A stretch of DNA of 62,614 nt from CALDCK01 sp050618055 (GTDB taxonomy: Bacteria > Myxococcota_A > UBA9160 > SMWR01): the NCBI GenBank assembly GCA_050618055.1, contig JBNLVK010000057.1, forward strand, positions 1 to 62,614. Reading direction: 5' to 3'. How positions within the stretch are numbered: the first letter of the stretch is position 1; each line of letters begins with the position of its first letter. The translations under genes were made by a program, and so were the position numbers. The notes beneath the pieces are model-generated. The model saw only the letters and a list, made by a program, of their open reading frames with translations, was not told the DNA's origin and searched no databases. Below are positions 7,602-16,249 of the stretch, piece by piece.

Positions 7602-8834
7602 ATGAAGCTCCTCTGGTTCCACCTGATGCCGTACACGCGTCTGCCCGAGGACTTCGCCGAGACGCACCCGTCGGTGTGGATCGACATCGACTCGCGCCTG
7701 TTCGACCCGTCGGCGGCGCACGCGATGTACAACGAGTTCATCGACGAGCTGGAGCACGCCGCCGAGATGGGCTTCGACGGCGTGTGCGTCAACGAGCACC
7801 ACCAGAACGGCTACGGCCTGATGCCGTCGCCGAACCTGGTCGCCAGCACGCTGGCGCGCCAGACCCGCGACGCGGCCATCGTGGTCATGGGCAACTCGCT
7901 GGCCCTCTACAACCCGCCGGTGCGCGTGGCGGAGGAGATGGCCATGCTCGACTGCATCTCCGGCGGACGCCTGGTGGCCGGCTTCCCGGTCGGCACGCCC
8001 ATGGACACCTGCTTCGCCTACGGGCAGAACCCGAGCCAGCTGCGCCAGCGCTACCACGAGGCCCACGACCTGATCCTGCGCGCCTGGCAGGAGCCGGAGC
8101 CCTTCGCCTGGAACGGCCGCTTCCACCAGCTCCGCTACGTGAACGTCTGGCCGCGGCCGGTGCAGAAGCCCCACCCGCCGGTCTGGATCCCGGGCGGCGG
8201 CTCGGTCGAGACCTGGCAGTGGTGCGCCGAACGCGACTACGTCTACTCCTATCTCTCCTACTTCGGCTACAAGCAGGGCAAGGCGACCATGGACGGCTTC
8301 TGGGCGGAGATGAAGCGCCTGGGCAAGGAGCCGAACCCGTACCGCGCCGGCTTCCTCCAGTTCGTGGGCGTGGCCGAGACCCGCGAGGAAGCAATGGAGA
8401 TCTACCGCGAGCCGGCGGAGTACTTCTACGGCCGCTGCCTGCACGTCGACGCGCGCTGGGCGACGGCGCCGGGCTACGCGTCGGAGTCGACGCTGCGCGC
8501 GCGCGTGCAGTCCCAGGTGGCGCAGGCCGCGAAGCGCGCCGGCGAGAAGCGGGGCGGCCACGGCGGTCCGTCCTTCGAGGAGATCGTCGACAAGGGCTAC
8601 GTGGTCGTCGGCAGCCCGGACGAGGTGGCCGACCAGCTGCGGCGCGTCGCCACCGAGCTGAACGTGGGCCAGCTGATGCTGCTGCTCCAGTTCGGCGACA
8701 TGGACCGGGCCACCACGTTCCACAACACCGAGCTGTTCGCCAAGCGGGTGCTGCCCCAGCTCCGCGACCTGTTCGACGACGCCTGGGAGAACCACTGGTG
8801 GCCGCGACCGCTGCCCGCCGAGGCCCGCGCGTGA
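7602..8834 (+). CDS. LLM-class (bacterial luciferase-like) flavin-dependent monooxygenase
   Basis: A 410-residue TIM-barrel flavoprotein of the luciferase-like monooxygenase superfamily, using FMNH2 or reduced F420. Family signatures are EHAAEMGFDGVCVNEHH near residue 50, a NSLALYNPPVRVAEEMAMLDCISGGRL block and GFPVGTPMDT. Members oxidise alkanes, aldehydes, sulfonates or aromatic heterocycles; the substrate is not predictable here. ATG 7602 is chosen over an upstream in-frame codon because the family N-terminus begins at MKLLWFHLMP. First gene of a five-gene operon; its stop overlaps the hydrolase GTG as GTGA. Confidence 0.85.
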   Translation: MKLLWFHLMPYTRLPEDFAETHPSVWIDIDSRLFDPSAAHAMYNEFIDELEHAAEMGFDGVCVNEHHQNGYGLMPSPNLVASTLARQTRDAAIVVMGNSLALYNPPVRVAEEMAMLDCISGGRLVAGFPVGTPMDTCFAYGQNPSQLRQRYHEAHDLILRAWQEPEPFAWNGRFHQLRYVNVWPRPVQKPHPPVWIPGGGSVETWQWCAERDYVYSYLSYFGYKQGKATMDGFWAEMKRLGKEPNPYRAGFLQFVGVAETREEAMEIYREPAEYFYGRCLHVDARWATAPGYASESTLRARVQSQVAQAAKRAGEKRGGHGGPSFEEIVDKGYVVVGSPDEVADQLRRVATELNVGQLMLLLQFGDMDRATTFHNTELFAKRVLPQLRDLFDDAWENHWWPRPLPAEARA

Positions 8835-9616
8835 GCGACCTCACCGAACGGCGGCTTCCGCTTCCGCGCGACGTCGAGGCGCGCGTCTGGGAGAAGGGCG
8901 AAGGCGAGCCGCTGGGTTTCCTGGGCGGACTGCGCGGCCTGCCCCGCTGGATTCCCTTCCTCGACCGGCTGGCCGAGTCGCGACGCGTGGTGGCGCCGTC
9001 GCTGCCCGGCTTCCCGGGCGGCAGCGGACACGCGCAGCTCGACGACCTGCCCGACTGGGTCGCCACCACGCTCGACCTGCTGGAAGGAGCGGGGCTCGAG
9101 GGCGCCGACCTGGTGGGCGCGTCGGTGGGCGGCATGCTGGCGGCGGAGGTCGCCGCGTTCTCGCGCGCCACAGTGCGGCGCCTGGTGCTGATCGCGCCGC
9201 TGGGGCTCTTCGACGCGTCCGAGCCGGTGGCCGACCTGTTCGCGCTGCGCCGCTCCGAGGTGGCGGCGCGGCTCTCGTCGCGTCCCGACGCCTACGCGGC
9301 GCTGCTGGCCGCGCCCGACGGCGCCGACCCGGTGGAGTGGTCGATCACGATGACCCGCGCCGAAGAGGCGGCGGCGCGGCTTCTCTGGCCCCTGGGCGAT
9401 CGCGGTCTGGCGAAGCGCCTGCACCGCGTGCTGGCGCCCACCCTGCTGGTCACCGGCACCGAGGACCGGGTGCTGCCCGCCAGCTACGCCAAGCGCTTCG
9501 TCGACGGACTGGGCGGCCTGGTGAGCCACCGCCCCATCGAGGGGGCGGGGCACATGGTCGAGATCGACGCGCCGGAGGCCGCCGCCGACGCCTGCCTCGC
9601 CTTCCTGGGGAAGTGA
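8831..9616 (+). CDS. Alpha/beta-hydrolase fold protein
   Basis: A 261-residue serine hydrolase. GASVGG places the nucleophile at Ser98, with acid GTEDRVLP (about Asp209) and base GAGHMVEID (about His240): a complete triad. Resembles the ester/C-C-bond hydrolases of the MhpC/BphD type, which often follow a monooxygenase in catabolic operons. GTG 8831 overlaps the monooxygenase stop by 4 bp; no other start fits. Substrate unknown, but coupling to the flavin monooxygenase suggests it acts on that enzyme's product. Confidence 0.8.
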   Translation: MSDLTERRLPLPRDVEARVWEKGEGEPLGFLGGLRGLPRWIPFLDRLAESRRVVAPSLPGFPGGSGHAQLDDLPDWVATTLDLLEGAGLEGADLVGASVGGMLAAEVAAFSRATVRRLVLIAPLGLFDASEPVADLFALRRSEVAARLSSRPDAYAALLAAPDGADPVEWSITMTRAEEAAARLLWPLGDRGLAKRLHRVLAPTLLVTGTEDRVLPASYAKRFVDGLGGLVSHRPIEGAGHMVEIDAPEAAADACLAFLGK

Positions 9617-9623
9617 GGGCGGC

Positions 9624-10574
9624 GTGAAGGCGCTCGTCCTCGAAGGCGACGAGGTGCGCCTGCGCGACCACCCGGAGCCGGAGCCGCGCCCGGACCGCGC
9701 GATCGTGCGCGTGCACATGGCCGGCGTGTGCAACACCGATCTCGAGCTCGTGAAGGGCTACATGGGCTTCCGCGGCGTGCTGGGCCACGAGTTCGTGGGC
9801 GTCGTGGAGGACGGTGCGGACGCCTGGCGCGGGCGGCGCGTGGTGGGCGAGATCAACTTCGCCTGCGGGCGCTGCGACTTCTGCGCGCGGGGCCTGGGCC
9901 GCCACTGCCCGACGCGCAGCGTGATGGGCATCCAGGACGCGGACGGCGCGCTGGCCGAGTACGTGAGCGTCCCGCTCGCCAACCTGCACGCCGTGCCCGA
10001 CGCGCTGCCCGACGAGCGCGCCGTCTTCACCGAGCCGCTGGCCGCGGCCTTCGAGATCGTCGAGCAGGTGCCCGTCGAGGCCGGCACGCCGGCGCTGGTG
10101 CTGGGCGACGGCAAGCTCGGGCTGCTGGCCGCCCAGGTGCTCGACCGCGCCGGCGCCCGCGTGCGCGTGGTCGGTCACCACCCGGAGAAGCTGGCGATCC
10201 TCTCGCGGCGCGGCATCGAGACCGTGCTCGAGCGCGACTGGCGTCCCGAGCCGACGCCGCTGGTGGTCGAGGCCACCGGCACGGCGGCGGGCTTCGCGGC
10301 GGCGCTGGCGACGACGCGTCCGCGCGGCACGCTGGTGCTGAAGAGCACGGTCGCCGAGCACCCGGGCGTGGACCTGGCGCCGCTGGTCGTGAACGAGATC
10401 CAGGTGGTGGGCTCGCGCTGCGGCCCGTTCGCCCCGGCGCTCGAGGCGCTGGCCGGCGACGCCGTCGACGTGGCGTCGCTGGTGAGCGACCGCCTGCCGC
10501 TGGTCCGCGCCAGCGAAGCCCTCGCCCGCGCCGCCGAGCCCGGTGCGCTGAAGTGGCTGGTCGAGGTGGCGTGA
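9624..10574 (+). CDS. Zinc-dependent medium-chain dehydrogenase (MDR superfamily)
   Basis: A 316-residue alcohol/sorbitol dehydrogenase-type enzyme, NAD(P)-dependent and cytoplasmic. Catalytic zinc ligands are Cys36 and His55-Glu56 (GHEFVGVV); the structural zinc lobe has Cys81, Cys84, Cys87 and Cys95. The Rossmann glycine motif reads VLGDGKLGLLAAQ. It is shorter than the usual 340-350 residues. GTG 9624 follows the hydrolase stop by 7 nt, and its own stop overlaps the methyltransferase GTG as GTGA. Confidence 0.85.
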   Translation: MKALVLEGDEVRLRDHPEPEPRPDRAIVRVHMAGVCNTDLELVKGYMGFRGVLGHEFVGVVEDGADAWRGRRVVGEINFACGRCDFCARGLGRHCPTRSVMGIQDADGALAEYVSVPLANLHAVPDALPDERAVFTEPLAAAFEIVEQVPVEAGTPALVLGDGKLGLLAAQVLDRAGARVRVVGHHPEKLAILSRRGIETVLERDWRPEPTPLVVEATGTAAGFAAALATTRPRGTLVLKSTVAEHPGVDLAPLVVNEIQVVGSRCGPFAPALEALAGDAVDVASLVSDRLPLVRASEALARAAEPGALKWLVEVA

Positions 10575-11356
10575 GGTCCAGCTCCCACGACGTCTACGAC
10601 CTGATCGCCCGCGTCTACGACCAGCCGGAGCACCTGGACGTGACCGAGGCCTTCTTCCGGGCGACGGCTCCGCTGGTGAAGGCGCGGCCGCGCGGCACCG
10701 CCGTGCTCGACGTGGCCTGCGGCACCGGCGTGCTGGCCGACCGGCTGGCGCGCCGCCGCGTGCCGGTGGTCGGCGTGGACGACTCGCGCGCCATGCTGGC
10801 CATCGCCCGCCGGCGTTGCCGGCGCCACGGCGCACGCGTCCGCCTCCAGCAGGACGACCTGCTGCGCTTCCGCGCGCCGCGGCGCTGCGCGGTGGCGCTG
10901 GCCTGCGGCGACGTCTTCAACCACTTCCTGGCGCGGGGTCCGCTGGTGCGCGCGCTGCGCTGCATCCGCCGAAACCTGACGCCGGGCGGCGTGCTGGCCT
11001 TCGACGCCACCACGCGCCACTTCTACGAGCGCTACTGGGACGAGCGCGACTATCTGCTCGAGGGCGACGGCGGCGACCTGGCCATGTGCTGCAGCTGGGA
11101 CCCGGCGCGGCAGGTCGCCAGCGCGCGCATGATCGCCTACGCGAAGACCGGCTCCGGCAGGTCCGGCGGCTGGACGAAGGCCGAGACCACCCTGCGCGAG
11201 AAGCTCCACGGCGACGCCTTCCTGCGCGGCGTGCTGGCCGAGGCCGGCTTCCGGCGCGTCGAGCGCCGGCCCTGGAGCCCCTGGCCCGACGTGGCGAGGA
11301 AGGAGCGCGCGCTGTGGACGGCGCGCGTGCCCGACGGAGCGCATGCCCGCCCGTAG
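10571..11356 (+). CDS. Class I SAM-dependent methyltransferase
   Basis: A 261-residue Rossmann-fold methyltransferase. Motif I is VLDVACGTG (about 45-53), with VVGVDDSRAML as the acidic motif II and NLTPGGVLAFDATT as post-motif III. The N-terminal DVYDLIARVYDQ matches small-molecule methyltransferases of the Methyltransf_25 type. GTG 10571 overlaps the MDR gene stop by 4 bp, and the gene overlaps the ATP-grasp gene by 14 bp. Acceptor unknown; probably a product of the same operon. Confidence 0.85.
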   Translation: MRSSSHDVYDLIARVYDQPEHLDVTEAFFRATAPLVKARPRGTAVLDVACGTGVLADRLARRRVPVVGVDDSRAMLAIARRRCRRHGARVRLQQDDLLRFRAPRRCAVALACGDVFNHFLARGPLVRALRCIRRNLTPGGVLAFDATTRHFYERYWDERDYLLEGDGGDLAMCCSWDPARQVASARMIAYAKTGSGRSGGWTKAETTLREKLHGDAFLRGVLAEAGFRRVERRPWSPWPDVARKERALWTARVPDGAHARP

Positions 11357-12368
11357 GCGCCTGCGCGTCCTGGTCCTCACCCACCGCGACCTCTACGCCC
11401 GCGACTCGACCGAGGGTCTCACCGAGGCCCAGGTGCTGCCGTGGCGCACCGAGTTCCACGTGGTGCGCGGGCTCGAGACGCTGGGCCACCGGGTGGTCCA
11501 GCTCGGATTGCACGAGTCGCTGGCGCCGCTGCACGCCGAGATCGCGCACTTCGAGCCCCACGTGGTCTTCAACCTGCTGGCCGAGCTGCGCGGTCAGGGC
11601 GGCTACGAGCCCTTTGTAATCGCCGCGCTCGAGACGACCGGCGTGCCCTTCACCGGCTGCAACGCCGAGGGCAACCTGCTGTCGCGCGACAAGGCGCTGG
11701 CCAAGACGCTGCTGGCGGCCCACGACGTGCCGGTGCCGGCGTTCGCCGTGTTCGAACGCGGAGCCCGGGCGATCGACACCGACCTGCCCTTCCCGCTGAT
11801 CGTGAAGCCGGCGGCCGAGAGCGGGTCCGAGGGCGTGTCGCGCGCGTCGGTGGTCCGCAGCCGGACCGCGCTGCGCCGGCGCGTCGCCGCGGTCCACGAG
11901 CGCTTCGGCGACGCGGTGGCCGAGCGCTACGTGGAGGGTCGCGAGCTGACGGTCCCGTTGCTGGGCAACCACCGGCCGCGCTGCCTGCCGGTGTGGGAGA
12001 CCTTCTTCGACCGGCTTCCCGAGGGCGCGCCGCGCATCGCCACCTCGCGACTCAAGTGGAACCTGGACCACCGCCGCGCGCTGGGCGTCCACTCCGGTCC
12101 GGCGAAGCTCCGGCCCGCGGTGCGGCGACGGGTCGAGGGCGCGGCGCGAACGGCCTGGCGCGTCCTGCGCCTGTCGAGCTCGGCGCGCATCGACTTCCGC
12201 CTCGACGGGGAGGGGCGCCCCTTCCTGATCGACGTGAACGCGGCCCCCGACTTCGACTTCGAGGAGGACTTCGCCCGCTCGGCGAAGCACGCCGGCATGC
12301 CCCCGCTGGATCTCCTCCAGCGCCTGCTCGACCTGGCCCTGCGCTACCGGCCGCGCTGGGCGGACTGA
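11343..12368 (+). CDS. D-Ala-D-Ala-ligase-like ATP-grasp ligase
   Basis: A 341-residue carboxylate-amine/thiol ligase of the ATP-grasp fold. An N-terminal preATP-grasp domain (RVLVLTHRDLYARD, PHVVFNLLAE, TGVPFTGC) is followed by the ATP-binding Lys155 (LIVKPAAESGSEGVS) and the Mg-binding C-terminus FLIDVNAAPDFD, where Asp297 stands in for the Glu of Ddl. It lacks a muramyl-pathway context and sits after a methyltransferase, so it more likely joins amino-acid-like building blocks in a small-molecule pathway than acting in cell-wall synthesis. Last gene of the operon, 5 bp from the convergent NFACT gene. Confidence 0.8.
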   Translation: MPARRRLRVLVLTHRDLYARDSTEGLTEAQVLPWRTEFHVVRGLETLGHRVVQLGLHESLAPLHAEIAHFEPHVVFNLLAELRGQGGYEPFVIAALETTGVPFTGCNAEGNLLSRDKALAKTLLAAHDVPVPAFAVFERGARAIDTDLPFPLIVKPAAESGSEGVSRASVVRSRTALRRRVAAVHERFGDAVAERYVEGRELTVPLLGNHRPRCLPVWETFFDRLPEGAPRIATSRLKWNLDHRRALGVHSGPAKLRPAVRRRVEGAARTAWRVLRLSSSARIDFRLDGEGRPFLIDVNAAPDFDFEEDFARSAKHAGMPPLDLLQRLLDLALRYRPRWAD

Positions 12369-12373
12369 AGCGC

Positions 12374-13876
12374 TCAGTCCTCGATCTTCGCGGCCAGCAC
12401 GCGCTCGAGGCGGGCCTCGCTGCGGCGCAGGTGGATCGACTTGCCGCCGTGGACCATCACCAGGCCCGGCTTCGCGCCCTTCGGCTTCTTCACGTTCTTG
12501 ATGGGGACGACGTGGACGTCGGCGCGGCTCGCCTTCTTCTGCTTCGAGTAGTGGACCGCCAGCTCGCAGGCGTCGAGCACGGCGTCCGACGGCGGATCGT
12601 CGCGGCCTTCGGTGCGCAGGATGACGTGGCTGCCGGGCGCCCCGTCCAGGTGGAAGAACAGGTCCTTGCCGCGGGCCAGCCGCGTGGTGAGGTGGTCGTT
12701 GGCGGCGTCGCTGCGTCCCACCCAGATCTCCAGGTCGCCGGCGGTGCGGTAGCGGCGTGGCACGAACTTCGCGGGCACCTCGCGGCCGCCCACCTTGAAG
12801 GGCTCGGGCCGCGCGCGCTGCCGGGGCGCCGGACCGGGCGCGAAGCGGCCCAGCAGGCGCGCCACCTCGGGCCGGGCGGCCAGCGCCTCGAGCGCGTCCG
12901 CGCCCTCGCCCGCCTGCTCGAGGTCGCGCTCCAGCGCGGCGACGTCGGCGCGCGACGCGCGCACGCCCTCCAGCTGACCGCCCCCCTTGGTGAGCGTGCG
13001 CAGCGCCTTGCGGTAGCGCTTGAACAGCCGCTCCATGTTCTCGGCCGGCGTGAGCGTGGCGTCGAGGGCGATGCGCACGTCCTCGCCGCTGTCCCAGTCG
13101 CGCACGACCACGCTGGTGTCGCCGCGCGCGACGTCGGACAGCACGCTCTTCAGCAGCTCGCCGTGGCGCTCGCAGACGGTGGCGGCCTCGGCGTCGGCGA
13201 GCTCGCGCTCGAGCTTCTCGAGCTTGCGATCCAGGTTGCGGGCCTCCTTGCGGATCGCCTGCCCGACGCGGCGGGCCAGCTCGGACTGCTCGCCCTCGGC
13301 CTCTTCCGCCGCGTAGCGGCGCTCGACCGCGGCCAGGAACTCCTCGTCCGGGACGTCTGCGAAGCGGTCGTCGCCCTGGCGGCGGGGGGGCGACTGGGGC
13401 GACCGCCAGGGCTCGCCGAACGCCAGCTCCGACCGGGTCTCGGCCAGCGGACGCACGGCGGCCACCACCCGGCCCTCGCCGTCGAGCACGTAGAGGTTGC
13501 TCCGCCTGCCGAAGATCGAGAGCAGCAGCCGGTAGTCGCCGTCCTCGGCGCGGACGTCGTGGGCCAGCTGCCGGTCGCCGTCGACCTGGTGCACGCCCTC
13601 GACGCGACCGCCCACCAGGTGGGCGCGCAGGTACTGGGTGAAGGCGGGTGGCGCGCTGCCGCCGCTCTTCTGCGGCCGGTCGGCCAGGCCGACGCGGGCC
13701 GTCGCCGGGTGGCAGGAGAGCACCAGGGCGCGACGCCCGCGCGCGCCCTCGGGTCCGCCGTAGAGCTCGAGCACGACGCGCTGGCGTTCGGGCTGCACGG
13801 CCGCCTGGATGCGGCATCCGGTCGCCTCCTGCGACAGCACGCGGACGGCGCGCTCGAGCTCGATCCAGTTGAGCAT
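12374..13876 (-). CDS. NFACT family protein, RqcH-like ribosome quality-control factor
   Basis: A 500-residue NFACT protein. The N-terminal NFACT-N domain contains FTQYLRAHLVGG and a Gly-Asp101-Arg102 step matching the Asp-Arg pair that recruits tRNA-Ala in RqcH. A charged coiled coil follows (about 195-245), then the C-terminal NFACT-R domain with IWVGRSDAANDHLT and DLFFHLDGAPGSHVILR. Family proteins bind obstructed 50S subunits and add Ala tails to stalled chains. It is shorter than the roughly 570 residues of Bacillus RqcH, mainly in the middle. It starts 4 nt after mutM, so the two are probably co-transcribed. Confidence 0.85.
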   Translation of the reverse strand: MLNWIELERAVRVLSQEATGCRIQAAVQPERQRVVLELYGGPEGARGRRALVLSCHPATARVGLADRPQKSGGSAPPAFTQYLRAHLVGGRVEGVHQVDGDRQLAHDVRAEDGDYRLLLSIFGRRSNLYVLDGEGRVVAAVRPLAETRSELAFGEPWRSPQSPPRRQGDDRFADVPDEEFLAAVERRYAAEEAEGEQSELARRVGQAIRKEARNLDRKLEKLERELADAEAATVCERHGELLKSVLSDVARGDTSVVVRDWDSGEDVRIALDATLTPAENMERLFKRYRKALRTLTKGGGQLEGVRASRADVAALERDLEQAGEGADALEALAARPEVARLLGRFAPGPAPRQRARPEPFKVGGREVPAKFVPRRYRTAGDLEIWVGRSDAANDHLTTRLARGKDLFFHLDGAPGSHVILRTEGRDDPPSDAVLDACELAVHYSKQKKASRADVHVVPIKNVKKPKGAKPGLVMVHGGKSIHLRRSEARLERVLAAKIED

Positions 13877-13880
13877 GGCC

Positions 13881-14756
13881 CTACTTCTGACAGCCCGGGC
13901 AGAAGTGGGTGCCGCGCTGTCCGATCACGATGCGCCGGATGGTACCGCCGCAGCGGCGGCAGGCCTCGCCGCGGCGCGCGTAGACCCGGCGCTCGCTCTG
14001 GTAGGCGCCGTCGCTGCCGTCCGGGGCCACGTAGACGCTGATGCTAGATCCCCCCGTCTCGATCGAGCGCTCGAGCACCCGGCGCAGGCCCTGGGCGATG
14101 GCGTCGCACTCCTTGCGGGTCACCCGCGCCGCGCGGCGCGACGGGCGCACGCCGGACAGGAACAGCGCCTCGTCGGCGTAGATGTTGCCCACGCCGGCCA
14201 GCACCGACTGGTCGAGCAGCAGGCCCTTCACCGCCACCTGCCGCTTGCGGGTCGCCGCGAACAGGTGCTCGCCGCTGACGTCGAGGGCGTCCGGACCCAG
14301 GCGCGCCAGCCGCGGGTGGGCGATGCCGGGTGCGAGCAGCAGCACCTTCCCGAACTTGCGCACGTCGCGCAGGTAGACCTCTTCGCCCTCGTCCTCGAAG
14401 GACAGGCGCAGGTGGGTGTGGGCGTCGGGCCGGAAGGCGGGCTGCTCCTCGGGCGCCAGCGCCTGGCGACCGGTCGACGACAGCAGGCGCAGGCTGGTGG
14501 CGCCGGCGGCGAAGAGCTGGCCGGTCATGCCCAGGTGCACCACCAGCCGGGATCCGCCGTCGAGGCCGGCGATCAGGTACTTGCCCTGGCGCGACAGCGC
14601 CTCGACCCGGCGGCCGCGCAGGCCGCGGCGCAGGCGGTCGGGCGGCGTGACGAAGAAGTAGCTGTCGGCGGTCGTGCGCACCCGGCGGATGCGACGCCCC
14701 ACCAGCAGCGGCTCGATCCGCCGCCGCGTGACCTCGACCTCGGGCAGCTCCGGCAT
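13881..14756 (-). CDS. mutM: Formamidopyrimidine-DNA glycosylase
   Basis: A 291-residue base-excision repair enzyme that removes 8-oxoguanine and formamidopyrimidines and cuts the abasic site. The N-terminal PELPEVE supplies catalytic Pro2 and Glu3; Lys59 (RQGKYL) and VGNIYADEALF are conserved. The C-terminal zinc finger has Cys266/Cys269 and Cys286/Cys289. ATG 14756 is fixed because Pro2 must follow the initiator Met. A TACCCA box lies 6 nt upstream of the start instead of a Shine-Dalgarno, suggesting a leaderless message. Confidence 0.95.
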   Translation of the reverse strand: MPELPEVEVTRRRIEPLLVGRRIRRVRTTADSYFFVTPPDRLRRGLRGRRVEALSRQGKYLIAGLDGGSRLVVHLGMTGQLFAAGATSLRLLSSTGRQALAPEEQPAFRPDAHTHLRLSFEDEGEEVYLRDVRKFGKVLLLAPGIAHPRLARLGPDALDVSGEHLFAATRKRQVAVKGLLLDQSVLAGVGNIYADEALFLSGVRPSRRAARVTRKECDAIAQGLRRVLERSIETGGSSISVYVAPDGSDGAYQSERRVYARRGEACRRCGGTIRRIVIGQRGTHFCPGCQK

Positions 14757-14903
14757 CGATCCTGGGTAGCGCCGCGCCGGCCCCGGCGCCCCCGCCCGCT
14801 CCCCGCGGGTGCAAAACCCCTCATTCGCTACCGACAGCGGGAGGATGGGCTCCAGACCTGCCGCCGTCCTGCCGATTTCCCTCGGCGTCCGATCCAACAC
14901 TCT

Positions 14904-14938
14904 GGGGTGCCGGCCGGACTGCAGCCGACCGGCACCCC
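14904..14938 (+). promoter_or_regulatory. Strong hairpin in the leader of the HD-GYP gene
   Basis: GGGGTGCCGGCCGG (14904-14917) and CCGACCGGCACCCC (14925-14938) pair over 14 bp with one mismatch around a 7-nt loop. It lies 38 nt before the HD-GYP ATG in the 220-bp divergent gap with mutM. A pyrimidine-rich run follows rather than a T-tract, so it could act as an attenuator or an operator. The rest of the gap shows nothing clear. Confidence 0.5.
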
Positions 14939-14976
14939 GCCCTTCCCCTCCCTTCCTCTTTGCCGGGTGAACCGAA

Positions 14977-16242
14977 ATGTCCCAGGGCCACAAGCTCTTC
15001 TCCGACAAGCTCGACCGCGTCACGTTCTCCGCCTACTTCCTGGGCGCCGTGGTGCCGCTGGTCGCACTGGCCGTCGTGGTCGAGCGCTTCGTGCTGCCGG
15101 GCCTGAAGGACGGCCACTACGCCATGGGGCTGGTCGCCCTGGTGCTGTTCGCCGCGGTGCTCAGCCTGGGATCGTTCTTCGTGCTGCGCAGCATGACGCG
15201 GCGATCCCTCGAGCGGATGGATCGGGACAACCGCCGGCTGTCGGCGCTGCTGCGCGCCTCGGGCGTGCTGGCTTCGGTCGAGCACGTGACCGAGGCGACC
15301 GAGCGCGCCGCCCGCTTCGCCCTGGAGCTGGCCGACACGCCGAACGCCTACCTCTTCGTGCGCGGCACCGGCGACGCGCGGGCGTCGCTCGCCGCGACCG
15401 CCGGCGACGGCGCCGAGAAGCTCTACGAATCGCTCGAGTCGAAGATCGCGGCCATGCCGCCGCTGGTGCTGGAGTCGGGACGGCCGCTGGTGCAGGGCTC
15501 CGACGGACAGGGCTTCGCCGCGCTGGCGGTGCCGCTGCCCGGCGATCCGAAGCCGATCGGCGCCATCGTGGCCATCCGACCGGCTCCCGCCCGCGACTTC
15601 GGCGCCGAGGAGACCGACGGCCTGTCGACCCTGGGCGCGCTGACCGCCGTGGCGCTGCACAACGGCGACCTGCGCGACGCCCAGCGCAACTTCTTCGCCC
15701 ACGTCACCGACATCCTGGTGAGCGCCCTCGACGCCCACCTCCAGTTCCACCAGGGCCACGGGCAGCGCGTGGCGGCGCTGGCGAACCGGGTGGGGCGCAC
15801 GCTCCACCTGGACGACGTCGGCATGCAGCGGCTCCACTTCGCCGCGCTGCTGCACGACATCGGCATGCTGAAGATGGATCGCACCCAGCAGATGAACCCG
15901 AAGACCTGCGACCGCCACACGATCATCGGCTCGCGCATGCTGGGTCGCATCCGCCTGTGGAAGGAGATCGCGCCGATCGTCCACCACCACCACGAGTGGT
16001 GGGACGGCTCGGGCTACCCGGACGGCATCGCCGGTGCGGCCATCCCGCTGGAGGCCCGCATCATCGCGGTCTGCGACGCCTTCGACAGCATGACCAGCCA
16101 GTCGAGCTACCGGGACGCCCGGGGCCCGGAGGATGCGGTGGCCGAGCTGGTGCGCTGCTCGGGCACCCAGTTCGATCCGGACGTGGTGGAGGCCTTCCAG
16201 GGCCTGGCCCAGGCGGGACAGCTGGGTCGAGCGCGGCCATAG
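14977..16242 (+). CDS. Membrane-anchored GAF/HD-GYP domain phosphodiesterase
   Basis: A 421-residue signalling protein. Two transmembrane helices (about 19-36 and 50-71) are followed by a GAF-like sensory domain (about 90-230) and an HD-GYP domain. HD-GYP motifs are complete: HGQRVAALA, LLHDIGMLKMD near residue 292, a His-rich HHHHEWWDGSGYPDG near 333-346, and CDAFDSMTS. Such proteins hydrolyse cyclic di-GMP at a bimetal site in the cytoplasm. The signal sensed is unknown. No strong Shine-Dalgarno is seen. It is followed by the TetR gene on the same strand. Confidence 0.9.
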   Translation: MSQGHKLFSDKLDRVTFSAYFLGAVVPLVALAVVVERFVLPGLKDGHYAMGLVALVLFAAVLSLGSFFVLRSMTRRSLERMDRDNRRLSALLRASGVLASVEHVTEATERAARFALELADTPNAYLFVRGTGDARASLAATAGDGAEKLYESLESKIAAMPPLVLESGRPLVQGSDGQGFAALAVPLPGDPKPIGAIVAIRPAPARDFGAEETDGLSTLGALTAVALHNGDLRDAQRNFFAHVTDILVSALDAHLQFHQGHGQRVAALANRVGRTLHLDDVGMQRLHFAALLHDIGMLKMDRTQQMNPKTCDRHTIIGSRMLGRIRLWKEIAPIVHHHHEWWDGSGYPDGIAGAAIPLEARIIAVCDAFDSMTSQSSYRDARGPEDAVAELVRCSGTQFDPDVVEAFQGLAQAGQLGRARP

Positions 16243-16249
16243 GCCGCGC
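16231..16249 (+). terminator. Hairpin overlapping the HD-GYP stop codon
   Basis: GCGCGGCC and GGCCGCGC form a perfect 8-bp stem with an ATA loop; the TAG stop lies in the loop and 3' arm. No T-run follows, so it is a weak candidate for intrinsic termination and could instead protect mRNA ends. Confidence 0.4.

Noticed and set aside
11343..12368. Cell-wall D-alanine--D-alanine ligase (ddl)
   Set aside because: No mur or fts genes adjacent, the metal site has Asp in place of Glu, and the context is a methyltransferase/dehydrogenase operon.
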